Shown piece by piece: positions 44,925 through 55,530 of a stretch of DNA of 64,000 nucleotides. Positions within the stretch are counted from its first letter, which is position 1. Each line of letters opens with the position of its first letter. Below the pieces are notes generated by a model, which was given only the letters and a program-made list of their open reading frames with translations, ran no database searches and was not told the origin of the DNA. The DNA lies in assembly GCA_020744425.1 (NCBI GenBank), contig JAGMUV010000019.1, positions 62,001 to 126,000 of the forward strand. The letters run 5' to 3'. A program made the translations under genes and the position numbers. Origin of the DNA: Dactylonectria macrodidyma. Taxonomy: Eukaryota; Ascomycota; Sordariomycetes; Hypocreales; Nectriaceae.

Positions 44925-46346
44925 GTACTTATTACAATTACGTGAAGGTGCCGAAGATATGGGAGTTAAGCCGGTTGTGGCAGTATCGAAACGGGGGTCG
45001 CCCAGTGTCCTGAGTTTATGAGAGCCTGGTAACTCCTCAGCCCAGGAAAAGACCAAAGAATATCAGAAGAGACTTGTTTACAGTCGTATAGGTTTGGTTC
45101 CCAAGGACGTACCTCCTGACCATCGTGACCTACATATCAGTTGCTCAATCTGCAGCAGCGATTCGCGAACCCAGCAACTGAGCAGACGGCATCTGTTAAA
45201 CCCCATACTCTAGTGAAGCGACGATAAGCATGGACTATCGGGGTCCTTTCGATACTGACATATTTTGCATGAAAACCCTTGTGTTTGAGCCCTTCTCATC
45301 GCATAAGTTGTATTCAAGGGCGATTTACGTTGGCGATATCATGGAAAACTGCATTGTGCATCAAGTACAGTACAATTCAGTTTCAGCGTCAGTATTTTAG
45401 TGTTATGACATTTCTGAACTGGTCCATTTTCTGATATTGTGGCTGTGTGCATAAGTGCACATTGTTTTTCGGTCTCGAGGCCACTGGGGAAGTTAATGAA
45501 TTCATCCTCAAAATACCATCTCGAGCCGTAAGCGATACGATTTTCCAATTTTCATTTTCTCAGGCTAACTACTGGCCGATTTTGCAATTAATCGTACTGC
45601 ATTTCTTTGGATTAACTATGTCGCTAATGTCGTTTTTTAGCCACGGAGAATGAACTTAACATCGCGTCATGCTGCCGTAGTGCATGTAATACGCAGCAGG
45701 TATTTGAATTTTGTGTGGTGGGTAAAACTTAAATCTGAATTTGCATTAAATTATGTATTTCTAGCAGCTTAGCGGAATGTAAGTCGCACGACGGCCTGTG
45801 AACTAGTGAACCAAGTTAGTCACCCTAGAACTACCCGTAATGTAGTATTCAGCTTCGTCAGGAACAATGCAATTTTTAGTGGCTGATTCCCTACAAGCTG
45901 CATTTCGTTTTTTGCTCGCTCATTGAAGTTTGTCTAGTGCTCTAGAGTATGCATATATGCCTTGACGAGAGGACGGTTTGGAATCGGACATTGCGAGAAA
46001 ATACAGTGGCTAGCTTTATATGCAAGGCGACTAGGCTGAAGAAGTGTACGCGTTTCGACCCCTTCGCTGCCTGTATCAATAGGTAGAATTTTGGAGATCT
46101 AATATAAGAGTCGGTCCAATCTTAGACACTGGCTTCAATCTCCTGACAATTCCTATCCGAGTTCGTGTGACCGTATTAGACTGAATGATATGCATTATGT
46201 TTGCCAAATGGTAGGTTAGTCCTAGACTTTGTATCACTTTCTGGGAACACATGTCCTGCAGATGACATAATGTGATATAGTATGATAAAGTGGCGACATT
46301 CTAGAGAGACAAATTGCACATGTGTAGATAAAACGCCTTATGCAAA
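44925..46346. other. Gene-free stretch
   Basis: Begins with about 70 bp of what was the 3' coding end of the hydrolase gene before the pogo insertion (frame ends in TGA near 45012). After that no frame over 70 codons and no recognisable domain. Confidence 0.5.
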
Positions 46347-46525
46347 ATGCCTATATTAAAGTAACTTTCCAGAGAGGCATCTGCACATGCCTAAAGTCGA
46401 ACCCGCATATACGAGATGCCTGTATCAAAGTAACTTCCCGGAGAGGCACATGCATATGCTTAAAGCCGAACCTGCATATACGAGATGCCTATGTTAAAGT
46501 AACTTTCCGGAGAGGCATATGTTAG
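46347..46525 (+). repeat. 69-bp tandem repeat, 2.6 copies
   Basis: Copies begin at about 46347, 46416 and 46485, a period of 69 bp, with a handful of mostly transition differences. 69 is a multiple of 3 and the plus frame from 46340 stays open through all copies, giving a 23-residue repeat (D-A-x-I-K-V-T-F-x-R-G-x-C). No larger gene surrounds it, so coding is doubtful. Confidence 0.75.
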
Positions 46526-46876
46526 ACGCTTAGATAGGGCTTTAGTCTATTATCAGCTTTGAGAATAATATCCTGAAGACTGTAATAAACGATTTACTTG
46601 CCCTTGGGTTATTGGGTCACTATGACGTTCCCATTGTATAGGGCTATGCTACAGCCTTGGAGGGATTTGTTTAGACTTGTTGGGCAAAGCATTTAAGAGT
46701 TGTACAGTATCGAGCTGTTCTTTCCAAAACTTTCATTCTTGCTGAGTATTGAAGGCGTGCCGCATCGGTGGAGCGCATAAAATTACGGGGTTCGGGTGAT
46801 TCGACATACACTCGAGCCTTCATGCTGAGCAATTACATCAGGAGTCGTCCTGCAGCCCGTAAATCCCATGGAATAA
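46526..46876. other. Gene-free spacer between repeat tracts
   Basis: No frame, repeat or motif recognised. Confidence 0.5.
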
Positions 46877-47215
46877 CACATTTGTTCCAGCACACTTGTT
46901 CCAGCACACTTGCTCTAGCACAACTTGCTCCAGAAAAAATAGCCTAGCTCATGTGCGCTCATACACTTGTTCCAGCGCACCCGCTTCAGAAACAAATGGC
47001 CCAGTGCCTGCTAGCACACTTATTCCAGCACAACTCGTCCAGCAGACTTGCTGCTAGCACAGTTGTTCAAGCACACCCGCTCCAGCACATTCGCTTCAGA
47101 ACGCATATTCGAGTGCATGTGTGTGCTAGCACGTCTATGCGCCAGCACCCTTGTTCCAGAACACTTGTTTTGGCACAATTGATCTACCACACCCGCTCCA
47201 GAACAGATAGCCCAG
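46877..47215 (+). repeat. Degenerate short tandem repeat, TTGTTCCAGCACAC-type
   Basis: About twenty imperfect units of 13-16 bp built on T-T-G-(T/C)-T-C-C-A-G-(C/A)-A-C-A-C, some separated by unrelated spacers. Low-complexity decay of an old satellite; the plus frame through it encodes H-T-L-V-P-A-like repeats of no evident meaning. Confidence 0.7.
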
Positions 47216-47235
47216 CCTGTATGTGCTAGATCTCA

Positions 47236-47896
47236 TCTGGTCGCAGAGCTTCGTGCTTCCCTCTTCCAACGCGGCTCAGCTGCTTTTTCTTTATTCTTCC
47301 TCTTCCCCTTCCCTTTTAGTTCTGTTCCGATAGTCTCATCGCTCAGCTGCTCCAGCCTCTCCTCCGCTGCGAGCATGTTGGCCAGCACCCTGTTGCCCAC
47401 AAATTCCTCTCTCGCGCCTTGGACAGGAGCATGATCATCGCCGTCATGCCATCCAGCAACCTGCACCGCGACAGCTGCACATAGACGCTATACGGGTCGT
47501 AGTACTCGGAACCGCCTGACCGTCCATGCTCGTTGCCCTAGGTCCCCGCAGTTCGAGAGCGACCCCGTAACCATAGATGTCCCTTGAGTCAACACCCACC
47601 TTTCCTGTATCTATAAGAAGCCTAATGATCGACTCGTGGCCTCTGCGTGCGGTGTGTGATATCGGTGTCCGGCTGCCGGCATCCCTCCAATTTCTATCAA
47701 CACCGTCCACAGCTAATAACATTCTCTTTATTTCTTCATGCCCGTTTGTTGCTAATATGTCTAATGCCTCACCTATCCCTTTAGGCCCAGCGTCTATTGC
47801 TTTCCTAGCCGTTCGTTCTTGTCCGTAGGTGGCAGCCCATCGAAGCGCGGAACTGTGGGAGTGATCCACATTATGGCGGTACAAGAAGAAATCCAA
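47236..47896 (-). pseudogene. Ankyrin-repeat protein fragment
   Basis: From 47896 the minus frame contains one degenerate and one clear ankyrin repeat: A-L-R-W-A-A-T-Y-G-Q-E-R-T-A-R-K-A-I, A-L-D-I-L-A-T-N-G-H-E-E-I-K-R-M-L-L, and T-P-I-S-H-T-A-R-R-G-H-E-S-I-I-R-L-L-I-D. After D-I-Y-G-Y-G (about residue 113) the ankyrin pattern is lost. A shifted frame from 47466 carries a lysine-rich C-terminal tail (K-G-K-G-K-R-K-N-K-E-K). The 5' end lacks the usual F-box or HET N-terminus. So it is a truncated and frameshifted relic of a fungal ankyrin protein. Confidence 0.65.
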
Positions 47897-48558
47897 GCGA
47901 GTGAACAGCTGGCGGTTAGTTAGAGCAAGCGTATTGACATACTTTTATGACTCAATAAAGGTGGCAAGAAGTAATAGAAGCTCGTCCGGAAGGCCCAACA
48001 TAGTGTTGGAGGGAATGGACCACAAAATCTGGGGTTATGAGGACCATTTTGGTTGGCGGAAATTTGGCGACGTAGATGGTGATGGCGGGCATGGAGTGCT
48101 CCAAAATCTTCGAGTGCCAAGTCAAAAAGGGGCAGGAATGTATTTGTCTGAACACCCTTGCGGACTGCCCCAGGGAGTGAGGAGTGATAATCCGCTGCCC
48201 CGGCTGGAGCGGTGCAACACATGACCCGTTTGCCCTCGAAAGACCTTCCCTACTCTGGGGCCACGTTGGTATCGGATTGCAGCAAGATCAGGCCATGGAA
48301 TGCCAAGCGATTATTGTGAAGCCTACGCCAGATGCCAAAAGGCTAGAGGCATCGCATCTTCTCGGTAACCTCGGCTCGGGAGAAAACCAAAGTGCTAGCA
48401 CTCGCGGAGCCGTGCTTACTCCAGGCGGGGCTGACCTACCGACTTGGTCCCACTTGGCAAAATCCTATGTCGGAAGGAGGCCTCCGGGCCTCTCTGCTGG
48501 TGAGGAATCAAGACAGATTTATTAAACCCTACATTCGCAACTCGCAACACACAAACCC
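47897..48558. other. Intergenic, no gene supported
   Basis: Frames 47901-48224 and 48184-48525 (plus) are open but show no domain. The last 200 bp are probably leader of the 2EXR gene. Confidence 0.45.
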
Positions 48559-49578
48559 TTGACGCAGCACTTCAGCCTCCACCAGAACCCCATGAAGACA
48601 AGACGCCAGCAGATCTCCATTGACCGTATAAATCTACCATCGGCTTTTCCAACGACTCCAAGCTTTGTTTTCTTCCCCAGACTGCCGACTGCGCTGCAAG
48701 ATGCAGTCTGGATATCCGCCCTCGAGACAGTTCCAGCAGCGTACTTCGCTAGGTTTCAACGGGAGAAGCGAGTAAAGAACGGTGGGGCCAAGAAACCATG
48801 GGGCCGAAGGCCACGCTACAACCTTTCAATTGAGCGATTCCTACCCCCTGGCGTGGACGATCCTTTCTCTTGGCCGGAAACCCTTCGCCGAACTTGCCGG
48901 CGCTCGCGATCCGTTGTGCAACAACACGAGATGCACCAGGTTCAGCCTTTCCGAATAGAAGCTGGCCAGATCGATCATCGTAGGGGAAGCATCGTATCTC
49001 TTCCTGCCATCACCATTGATGCTGCTCGAGATCTCGTTGTCTTCCATCCAAATTGGGCAAACGTCGCACGAAGAATTGCTAAACCGCCTACCTTTGCCCT
49101 AGTGGAGACGAGAAACCCCCTAAGAGCGCAGCTGCGGTATTTGGCGATTCCATGGTGCGCTCCTTGGGCAAAATGGTCACAAACGCCGGCTCGCCAGGCC
49201 ATAGAGGGCCTACTGGCGCCCTTTTACCGACTTCAAGTGCTCTATGTCTTGCTCGAGCCCGAAGACCTGATGTTGGCCATGCAGTCCAGTTCCCAGGTAG
49301 AGGATAAAGATTGGCTCGAGGTCTACTTGGCTGCATCCAGGGAAAATCATACTTCTCCTTTAGGCTTTCGGCACGGTGATCGAGTCTATTACGAGATCCC
49401 CCTGACGGAGGCACGGAAACTTGGGGGTCTGCTGGGAATGATGAGGATATTTAACTCTGTGCTGGAAAAGATGAATAAGCCATCCCGACAACGTTATGGC
49501 CCTCCTAACCTGGAACCAAAGCAAAAAGCGAGATCCCGACGCCCGGTGCCATCGTTCAGGTTAATGTCGTGGAGATGA
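48559..49578 (+). CDS. 2EXR-domain protein
   Basis: 339 residues, no intron. The hallmark is F-F-P-R-L-P-T-A-L-Q-D-A-V-W at about 38-51, followed by A-L-E-T-V-P-A; then a typical 2EXR body with L-R-R-T-C-R-R-S-R at about 108-116 (usual form C-x-x-S-R) and D-L-V-V-F at about 157-161. The C-terminus is basic. These proteins are numerous in ascomycetes, of unknown function, mostly without signal peptide. A second ATG at codon 12 (M-K-T-R-R) could be the true start. It converges with the metallophosphoesterase gene, 135 bp apart, so their 3' ends may overlap. Confidence 0.82.
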   Translation: MTQHFSLHQNPMKTRRQQISIDRINLPSAFPTTPSFVFFPRLPTALQDAVWISALETVPAAYFARFQREKRVKNGGAKKPWGRRPRYNLSIERFLPPGVDDPFSWPETLRRTCRRSRSVVQQHEMHQVQPFRIEAGQIDHRRGSIVSLPAITIDAARDLVVFHPNWANVARRIAKPPTFALVETRNPLRAQLRYLAIPWCAPWAKWSQTPARQAIEGLLAPFYRLQVLYVLLEPEDLMLAMQSSSQVEDKDWLEVYLAASRENHTSPLGFRHGDRVYYEIPLTEARKLGGLLGMMRIFNSVLEKMNKPSRQRYGPPNLEPKQKARSRRPVPSFRLMSWR

Positions 49579-49713
49579 GGGGATAAAATCAAAACAGAAA
49601 CAAAAGAATGCTGATCCACGCTATAAAAAAAATGGACATAAAGATTCGGGATATGATGGCGAATACTCATACCATTCCCGAATCCTCTTCTCTCAATGCC
49701 TGCCATCATCCAC

Positions 49714-51072
49714 CTAACTATCGCCCGGCACGCCTAGAAGAATGGCCGAATCATCTTCCTCTTCGCCCCAAGCGGGAAGATCTAAGTCTACGACGATGGG
49801 CTTGTTCATTCCTTTCGTGCCAACTTCGAAGTGAGATTTGGTCATGATAGAGCAATTGATGAAGCACGTTTCCTCCCTCTTCATTCGTCCGCGAAGCGCA
49901 GCGGTATCGCACGACACGGACGAAGGGTCAGGGCCTCCGTGCCCAAGGGCACCGATGGCAAGACGCGCATCCAAGTCCGACGCACGACTGTGGCCCGTCG
50001 AATCTGGGGCTGTCTCTCTCAACGAAGACCCTGTCCCACTGCTGCCGTCGTTCCGCAACGGCCTTCCGCCCTTAGCACCTAGATTCACGATGCTCATTTT
50101 GTTTCCCTTCTGACCCGGGTCATCCCAACCTACGACGCCCGCCTCCTTGAATGCGATATCGCCACATCGCAAATCCCATGTGACCCGCTCTACGCCGCGA
50201 GCCTGGTGGACATGCCCACACACAGCGAGGCGGGGTCGGACGCGCCATAGCGTGCGGCGTAGAGCCTCGCATCCGTACGGGTAACATTCAGCGACCCCAT
50301 CAACGTGCGTCCGCGCCGGAGTATGGGTAACGACGACGTCTGTGTCGAGGGGAATGGCATCCCATAGCGTCGGGAGCTCAGCGGGAGATTGAGTAGTTGG
50401 AGAAGAGACATCGCCTGACAGGGGCTGTGAAGGATAGGTAAAGGCTGCGAAGGGTGTATCACGAGAAGGAAGCTGCGGGGAGAATGGGGAACCAAATAGC
50501 TTAAATGTCGTGCGAGGACCGGAAGGTGAGGTGAGGGCTATTTGTTTGGAAGTATGATTTAGGTAGGTTAGTGACGGGGAGGAGGTAAGGAGGTCGAGGC
50601 AGGCTTGGGGGTTCTGGGGCTTTGCGGCATGAAGAACGTGGCCTATGCGGCTATAGAAATCGGCATCCAGGGTGACATCGTGATTCCCTGTGCTTGGTCA
50701 GCTGCTGTGGGATTCTGTTAATGGGGGGTTTCTAAGAATGTAGGAATGAAGGGGTAGAGGAGTAAGATGAGGCTAGGCAGTAGTAATACCAGCGATGATG
50801 ATTTTGGCTTCAAAGTCTGCCTTCTCTAGCCATTGTATGGCGCGGGAAAGCTGTGAGCAGCGTCAGCGATACCTTTTCTCCAAGCCGCTTTCACGTGCTC
50901 TCATTTAACTCACCTCCAAGTGAGTGCCTCGATTAGTGATATCGCCAGCGTGTATAAGGACGTCCCCTCGGGGGAGATGCGGCGTGCAATTGTGGGTGTC
51001 TGAGATGAGGACGAAGCGAGTACGGCGGAGGACGACTTTACGAGCCTTAGGTTGATTTGCTGGAGTTTTCAT
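49714..51072 (-). CDS. Calcineurin-like metallophosphoesterase, three exons
   Basis: Exons 51072-50914, 50850-50790 and 50687-49714, joined across GTGAGT..CACAG and GTATTA..CACAG introns (63 and 102 nt), give 397 codons in frame. The metal-binding motifs occur in order: I-S-D-T-H (D-x-H), H-A-G-D-I (G-D), A-G-N-H-D (G-N-H-D, across the second splice), V-V-V-T-H-T-P and C-G-H-V-H-Q-A-R-G (G-H-x-H). This is the arrangement of the small MPPED1/2-type phosphoesterases, which hydrolyse phosphodiesters with two metal ions. No signal peptide; presumably cytosolic. A variable C-terminal extension of about 150 residues follows G-H-V-H, longer than in the animal proteins. The gene looks intact. Confidence 0.9.
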
Positions 51073-51497
51073 CTTGTAAAATCTTGAATAGCAATGTGGC
51101 TGTTGGCTTGAAGAACGGGCTGGCGTGTTGGTGTTGCGACAAACATTTCCTCGGAGGGTTTACGGGCCTTTTGGCAGGGAGTGAGGTGGCTGGCGACTTT
51201 TGATACAGAGAATGACTCACACTGTTAGGGAATTAGGGATGTGCTGGCCGGTGGCCCTCGTTAGGCATCCATCTGTTACGCCCGGCCTGGCACTGCTCGC
51301 GGGGGCGAAGTAAAAGGTGCGGCGCAGCAGCCTCTTTTGTGACGTAAAGTCTCAGCTAACCGCCCATTTTTGTGAAGCCCTCTCTTTTATGATGTGAATA
51401 TTCATTCTTCATGTACAATTCCCATCAACTCACACTTGCAAGCTTTCCCCATCCTGAGTCGGGATATGTATGTGTGTGGTGAGCCAGCTTGCCACAC
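51073..51497. promoter_or_regulatory. Shared divergent promoter region
   Basis: 425 bp between the start codons of the metallophosphoesterase (minus) and the Arf-like GTPase (plus). No specific binding site is identified. Confidence 0.4.
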
Positions 51498-52278
51498 ATG
51501 GGGAACATCTTTTCTTTCTTCCGTCCCGACTATTGCGGAGCTTTACCACCCCAAAAAATTCTCTTATGCGGACTCGACAATGCAGGAAAGTCGGCTCTTC
51601 TGCTGAGGCTGCAGCGAGGGGAATTTGTTAAGACGACGCCCACTGACTGTATGCTTTACGCTTGACTCTGAAGCCAAGACAGTTAACTTCGCTAACCACT
51701 GCTCCTCCAGATTATCACATGGGCTTAGTTAAATGCAGGGGCGACATCCGTGCTTTTGAGTTATGCGATGTTTCAGGCCAAGAGAGGATGCGGCCTGCAT
51801 GGAAAGTTTTCTTCAAAGGGATGCGGGGTGTTATTTTCGTGATTGATAGCACCGATGACACCAGGTTAATTGAAGCGGGTCCTGAGCTTTGGCGGGTTGC
51901 AAAAGCTGAAGAGTTACACCGAGTGCCAATCTTGATCATTGCTAACAAGCAAGACTTAGCGGTAGGGAAAATTGCTAGCATCTTCATCCTGACCAAACTT
52001 TTATTAAGTTAACCAAGTTACTAATTAATCCGCTGGTATAGAGTTCGATGAGCGCTAGCGAAATCGCCCACAAACTGGATCTCGATGGACTGGCGGATAG
52101 AGCATTTGTAAGTAAAGGTTTGATATCATGCCAAGGCGCTGTCTCTTCGGTTTATCTATTAGACATAGCTAATTACTAGCTACAACAGTACACCCAGCCT
52201 ACTAGCCTAGTAACGGGCGATGGACTCCACCAAGGGATGAAATGGCTACTTCAGGAGATCCAGCGAGGACATGCATGA
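51498..52278 (+). CDS. Divergent Arf-like small GTPase, four exons
   Basis: Exons 51498-51648, 51711-51961, 52042-52107 and 52189-52278 join to 185 codons with consistent phases. It starts M-G-N-I-F-S, so Gly2 could be myristoylated. G-motifs: P-loop G-L-D-N-A-G-K-S, switch I P-T-D-Y-Y-H (Arf usually P-T-I-G-F-N), switch II D-V-S-G-Q-E-R (Arf usually D-V-G-G-Q-D), A-N-K-Q-D for guanine, and a C-terminal S-L-V-T-G-D-G-L-H-Q-G-M-K-W-L like Arf. It should bind GTP at membranes and act in vesicle traffic, but the Gly-to-Ser change before the catalytic Gln and the altered switch I make it a divergent paralogue with possibly altered cycling. Splicing is inferred from frame and Arf similarity. Confidence 0.85.
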
Positions 52279-52813
52279 AGTTCCGCACATTTTGACGCAT
52301 CCGGGGAGGAGGATCTTTGTCAGGAATTACGCGAGGATAGTTTTGTTGTGGGGATACTAATATGATGGTTACATCAGCTTAGGTTATTATTCGATGATAT
52401 GTGAAGGGTTTCCTAGATGTGTCTTGAGAGTTGCCGAAACTGTGACTGCCAATCGACGCCCACGTTTCTTTGCCAGCTGTTTCAGAGGAATGGTGGGTGA
52501 CATTGATGGATAGCCTCTCCGTGACACCGGAAACGTGTGCCAAGAGGTGGTGTCTTTGTCGACGCTGACGGAGTTACCGGGATGGGCAAGGGCGGGCTTT
52601 TCCGGGGAGAGAATTCGACCTGTTGAAGGTGAAGCAGTCGACGCTGTTCGATGATGGTCGTAGCAGGCCATTCAAAGGAATAGCAGAGGAAGACCACTTA
52701 CGTCTGCCAGTTGTCGACTCCCAATGCGACCAAGGTGAAGGCAAAGATTGGCTTGGTCATTTGTGTTGCGCCACTACGACCGGAGTCTACACGTTTAGTG
52801 AAGGACAACGATA
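52279..52813. other. No gene supported
   Basis: Minus frames 52387-52697 overlap in three registers and contain neither a consistent splice pattern nor a domain. They could be exons of a degraded gene, but I cannot show it. Confidence 0.35.
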
Positions 52814-53275
52814 CTAGAGCAGCTCAATACAAAATTCAATTGTCTTTAACTGTCTCTTCAAAGATCGGCCCGATTTTGACCCAACGGCCTCCAACTTCCA
52901 CCATCCTCCCGAATTGTTACTAGCTAAGACCTCAAGACATATTGTCGTGATGATCAGCACAATCGCCCAGTGGTAGCTTGTATCGTAGACGTCATATTGA
53001 ACAGTTGCCACTCCCTCAGTGTGGTTAAAGAAGGTGCTTCTCTCAGACTTGTTCCCAGAAGGCGGTTTCTCATCCGTAGACGGCTCGTTCCGGAAGAACA
53101 CGTCGGTGTTATTGTAAGGGTCCAGCATCGCTTTCCAATAGATATTGAACGCGGTGGTAAAGCGCTTAGAACCCCCCTCCAGGGAAACTTTGGCCCAGTC
53201 CCGTGTGTATTTCTGGGTAAAGGCATTAGGCACTCGTTGGTTCATTGGCAAAGCGAAGAGAAAATACCTTGCTAT
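52814..53275 (-). pseudogene. Fragment of a fungal membrane protein gene
   Basis: The frame from about 53275 to 52814 reads M-N-Q-R-V-P-N-A-F-T-Q-K-Y-T, W-K-A-M-L-D-P-Y-N-N-T-D-V and V-Q-Y-D-V-Y-D-T-S-Y-H-W followed by a membrane helix A-I-V-L-I-I-T-T-I-C-L-E-V-L-A. This looks like the extracellular loop and last transmembrane helix of a larger fungal membrane protein. After the helix the frame becomes meaningless and ends, and no N-terminal exons are found upstream. A fragment truncated at both ends. Confidence 0.5.
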
Positions 53276-53775
53276 TTACCGTGGTCTGTTGGGCTTCGCT
53301 TTCCTTAGTCTCTATCGATAATGGACTGGTCGTTGGTCAGGGCGAGAAGTCACTATCGCTAATATCGCATGTTCTTGCTGCCTCGTCCTGGCGTCGCAGC
53401 TGAGGACTTCTCGGGGCAACTGAAATCATTTGGCACCAATGCTGACCGTGTCAAATCACAGTGAAGATTACAGAAACGATCGTTATACGGACGAAATAAG
53501 GAAGAAGTGGTTTGTGTGCTACATGTCGGGAGAAGGCGGAAGAATATCCTTTCGAAACTGCTCTACAGAGAGTCCCTCCAGGAAAAATTAGAGCCCACGC
53601 AAGAGACACTGGTTCCCCTTTTGGGCTTTGCCAAGATGGCTGCCACAAAGATATGTCAGAGATGTGATATGCTCCCGGTACGGTCTTTAGGGGAGCGGTT
53701 CTCCTCCAGTGAATCTGGCGTGCGCTCACACATGCTGACCTCAGTAACGAGACCAAGATCAGGTTTTGATCGCTG
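53276..53775. other. No gene supported
   Basis: A long minus frame (53451-54095) is the out-of-frame shadow of the HET fragment upstream; nothing else is recognisable. Confidence 0.45.
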
Positions 53776-54494
53776 CTAAGATCTTCTGGAGCGTGGCGAA
53801 ATCCAACCGGACATGCACAGCCTTGCTGTACTGCCCCCCCGTGGCAGTCCTTCGATATCGCCCGACTGCTCCCTGATGTACATGAGGTCCTTTGCCGTAT
53901 CATCCGTCCCGTCGCCGGGGCGCTCATAGGTCTCGGCGATATCGACGCGGCCCACAATGCGGCAATACGTCGGACTTGCATCAAGAAAGTCCGGATTCCG
54001 GCCATCCATTGTTGGCTGCTGTGATGATACAGGCAAGATGAGCCGCACCAGGATGGCAGCGTCGCAGTTCCAGAAGCGGATGACAAGGTCCCCAACCTGC
54101 GCCGTGGCTGGGGCGAGTTCCGTGCAGAGTGATAAGCCTAGGAAACGGACTAACTCTGCATTGGCGCCTCCCGGATTTTGCGCTTGCTCAGATGTCATTG
54201 TGAACACGGGGAATGATGGGTCTGGGGTTGGATGGAGGACACCCCAGGCCAAGGCATTGGCGCTGTCAAGGGCGCACATGCGTCGCAGGTCTCGATTGAC
54301 ATATGCTTCAATCCTGTTCGCATAGTCGTCTTCGATTCGATGGAGCGTCTCGGCCTTGCCAGTTTCCTCCATGTAGTAGGCATTCCACGACTCTACCCAG
54401 AGATTCTGCGTTTGGGAGAAGGCGAGAAGTTCCCTATAACGAGGGCCGATGTGGAGGATTCTTCCTGCAATATAGCCCTTTACGTCTAAAGGTC
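53776..54494 (-). pseudogene. C-terminal fragment of a HET (heterokaryon incompatibility) protein
   Basis: About 239 codons open from just after a stop at 54495. It starts with I-G-P-R-Y-R-E-L-L-A-F-S-Q-T-Q and W-V-E-S-W-N-A-Y-Y, then D-D-Y-A-N-R-I-E-A-Y-V-N-R-D, L-A-W-G, and near the end G-D-L-V-I-R-F-W-N-C-D-A-A-I-L-V-R and Y-C-R-I-V-G-R-V-D-I-A-E, the pattern of the C-terminal half of fungal HET proteins. The N-terminal HET domain (with its P-Y-x-A-L-S-Y-x-W-G-type motif) is missing upstream. A 5'-truncated gene. Confidence 0.6.
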
Positions 54495-54769
54495 ATGCCC
54501 GTGTAAGAGTCATGCCCGTGTAGCACCTATACAGCGTTAGTATCATCAATCCTTGACACATCCGTTGATCGTGGTTCAGCTCACAACTTGCAGTATGCAT
54601 GCGTGGAACGAGTACAGGCCTCCAGCTTCCCTGTATCCATGAGTGAGACGACTTCGCTCATCGGCAACCCCTCAATCCTTGTTAATGGTGTCAAAGACAT
54701 TGCCTCAATTGCGTCTGTAATGGCTTTATTCCATCCTATACCTACACCCTTCTCGCATTCCGGGGAATC

Positions 54770-55530
54770 CTAATGGTTGATGGGGAGTTTAATGCTTAAT
54801 TCAATAACATCGACAAAGCCAATGGTTTCAAGCTTTCTAGTTGTCTGCTGTTCAACATCGAGTTGTAGCCCAGCTTTGCGCATCTCACGAAACAGCCCAT
54901 CACTCCATGCACTGAGAGCTGAAGCACGTACCGGTGAACCATCGTCGGCGAAGTGCTTCCCCTCGATTTCTACATGTTCGAGATAGTCGCCGGCTTGGAG
55001 GAAGCTGTGCATGGGTCAGCTTTCAACTGTAACTGCAAGATTTACAGACCTAAAAGCTCTATCGTATAAGCCTTTACCATCGCGGATCGCTCCGAGCAGT
55101 AATCGGATGTATATGAGATTGTACCCGGGCAGCAATGGCCAGTGATCCTCAATATCTGCTTGCCTGAATGATACGGAGCAGGGAATCCTTATTTGGTCAG
55201 CGGCCATGAAGCAACCGTAGCTAAATTTCTGAGACTCGCTTTGGGAGTTGTATGTGTGACAGGTCCAGCTCATCCACATGCGCGTGGTACTTCTCGTCTT
55301 TCCAAAGTATGCTAAGAATTGATCAGCAATCTTGACGGCTATGCTGGCTGAGTAAATATCACTCGGAAACTTGGATCGCCCATATCCCAGTTCCGGTGCC
55401 GAGATCGAGCACTCGAGCGTTGACAGGCAACTCGGCGTCGAAATGCTTCCGCCGAATGTTGAAGATGACGGTGATCAGGTGGTCCAGCCGGTCTTGCTCG
55501 GACTACAAACGTGAGGTGAGCGTCCAGCGA
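54770..55530 (-). pseudogene. LaeA-like (UMTA-type) SAM-dependent methyltransferase, broken
   Basis: Minus strand. About 55500-55375: E-Q-D-R-L-D-H-L, then A-R-V-L-D-L-G-T-G-T-G-I-W-A-I, which is SAM motif I with its acidic and glycine residues. About 55300: H-V-D-E-L-D-L-S-H-I-Q (post-motif I). 55230-55050: F-R-Q-A-D-I-E-D-H-W-P-L-L and I-Y-I-R-L-L-L-G-A-I. After a 45-nt intron (55005-55049): F-L-Q-A-G-D-Y-L-E-H-V-E-I-E and the end at 54770. A frameshift lies between H-I-Q-L-P-K and the S-E-S-Q-K-F-S-Y segment (about 55231-55245), and an intron near 55280-55370 does not resolve cleanly. The usual N-terminus is not recognisable. LaeA-like enzymes act in secondary-metabolism regulation or as tailoring enzymes; this copy is a pseudogene. 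Confidence 0.65.

Noticed and set aside
46340..46525. CRISPR-like array
   Set aside because: The repeats are direct head-to-tail 69-bp units without distinct spacers, in a eukaryotic genome.
48184..48525. 113-codon frame upstream of the 2EXR gene
   Set aside because: No domain, no splice connection to the 2EXR frame, and it is located where a leader or promoter is expected.
53451..54095. 214-codon minus-strand frame
   Set aside because: It is an out-of-frame shadow of the HET fragment; the HET frame has the conserved motifs.
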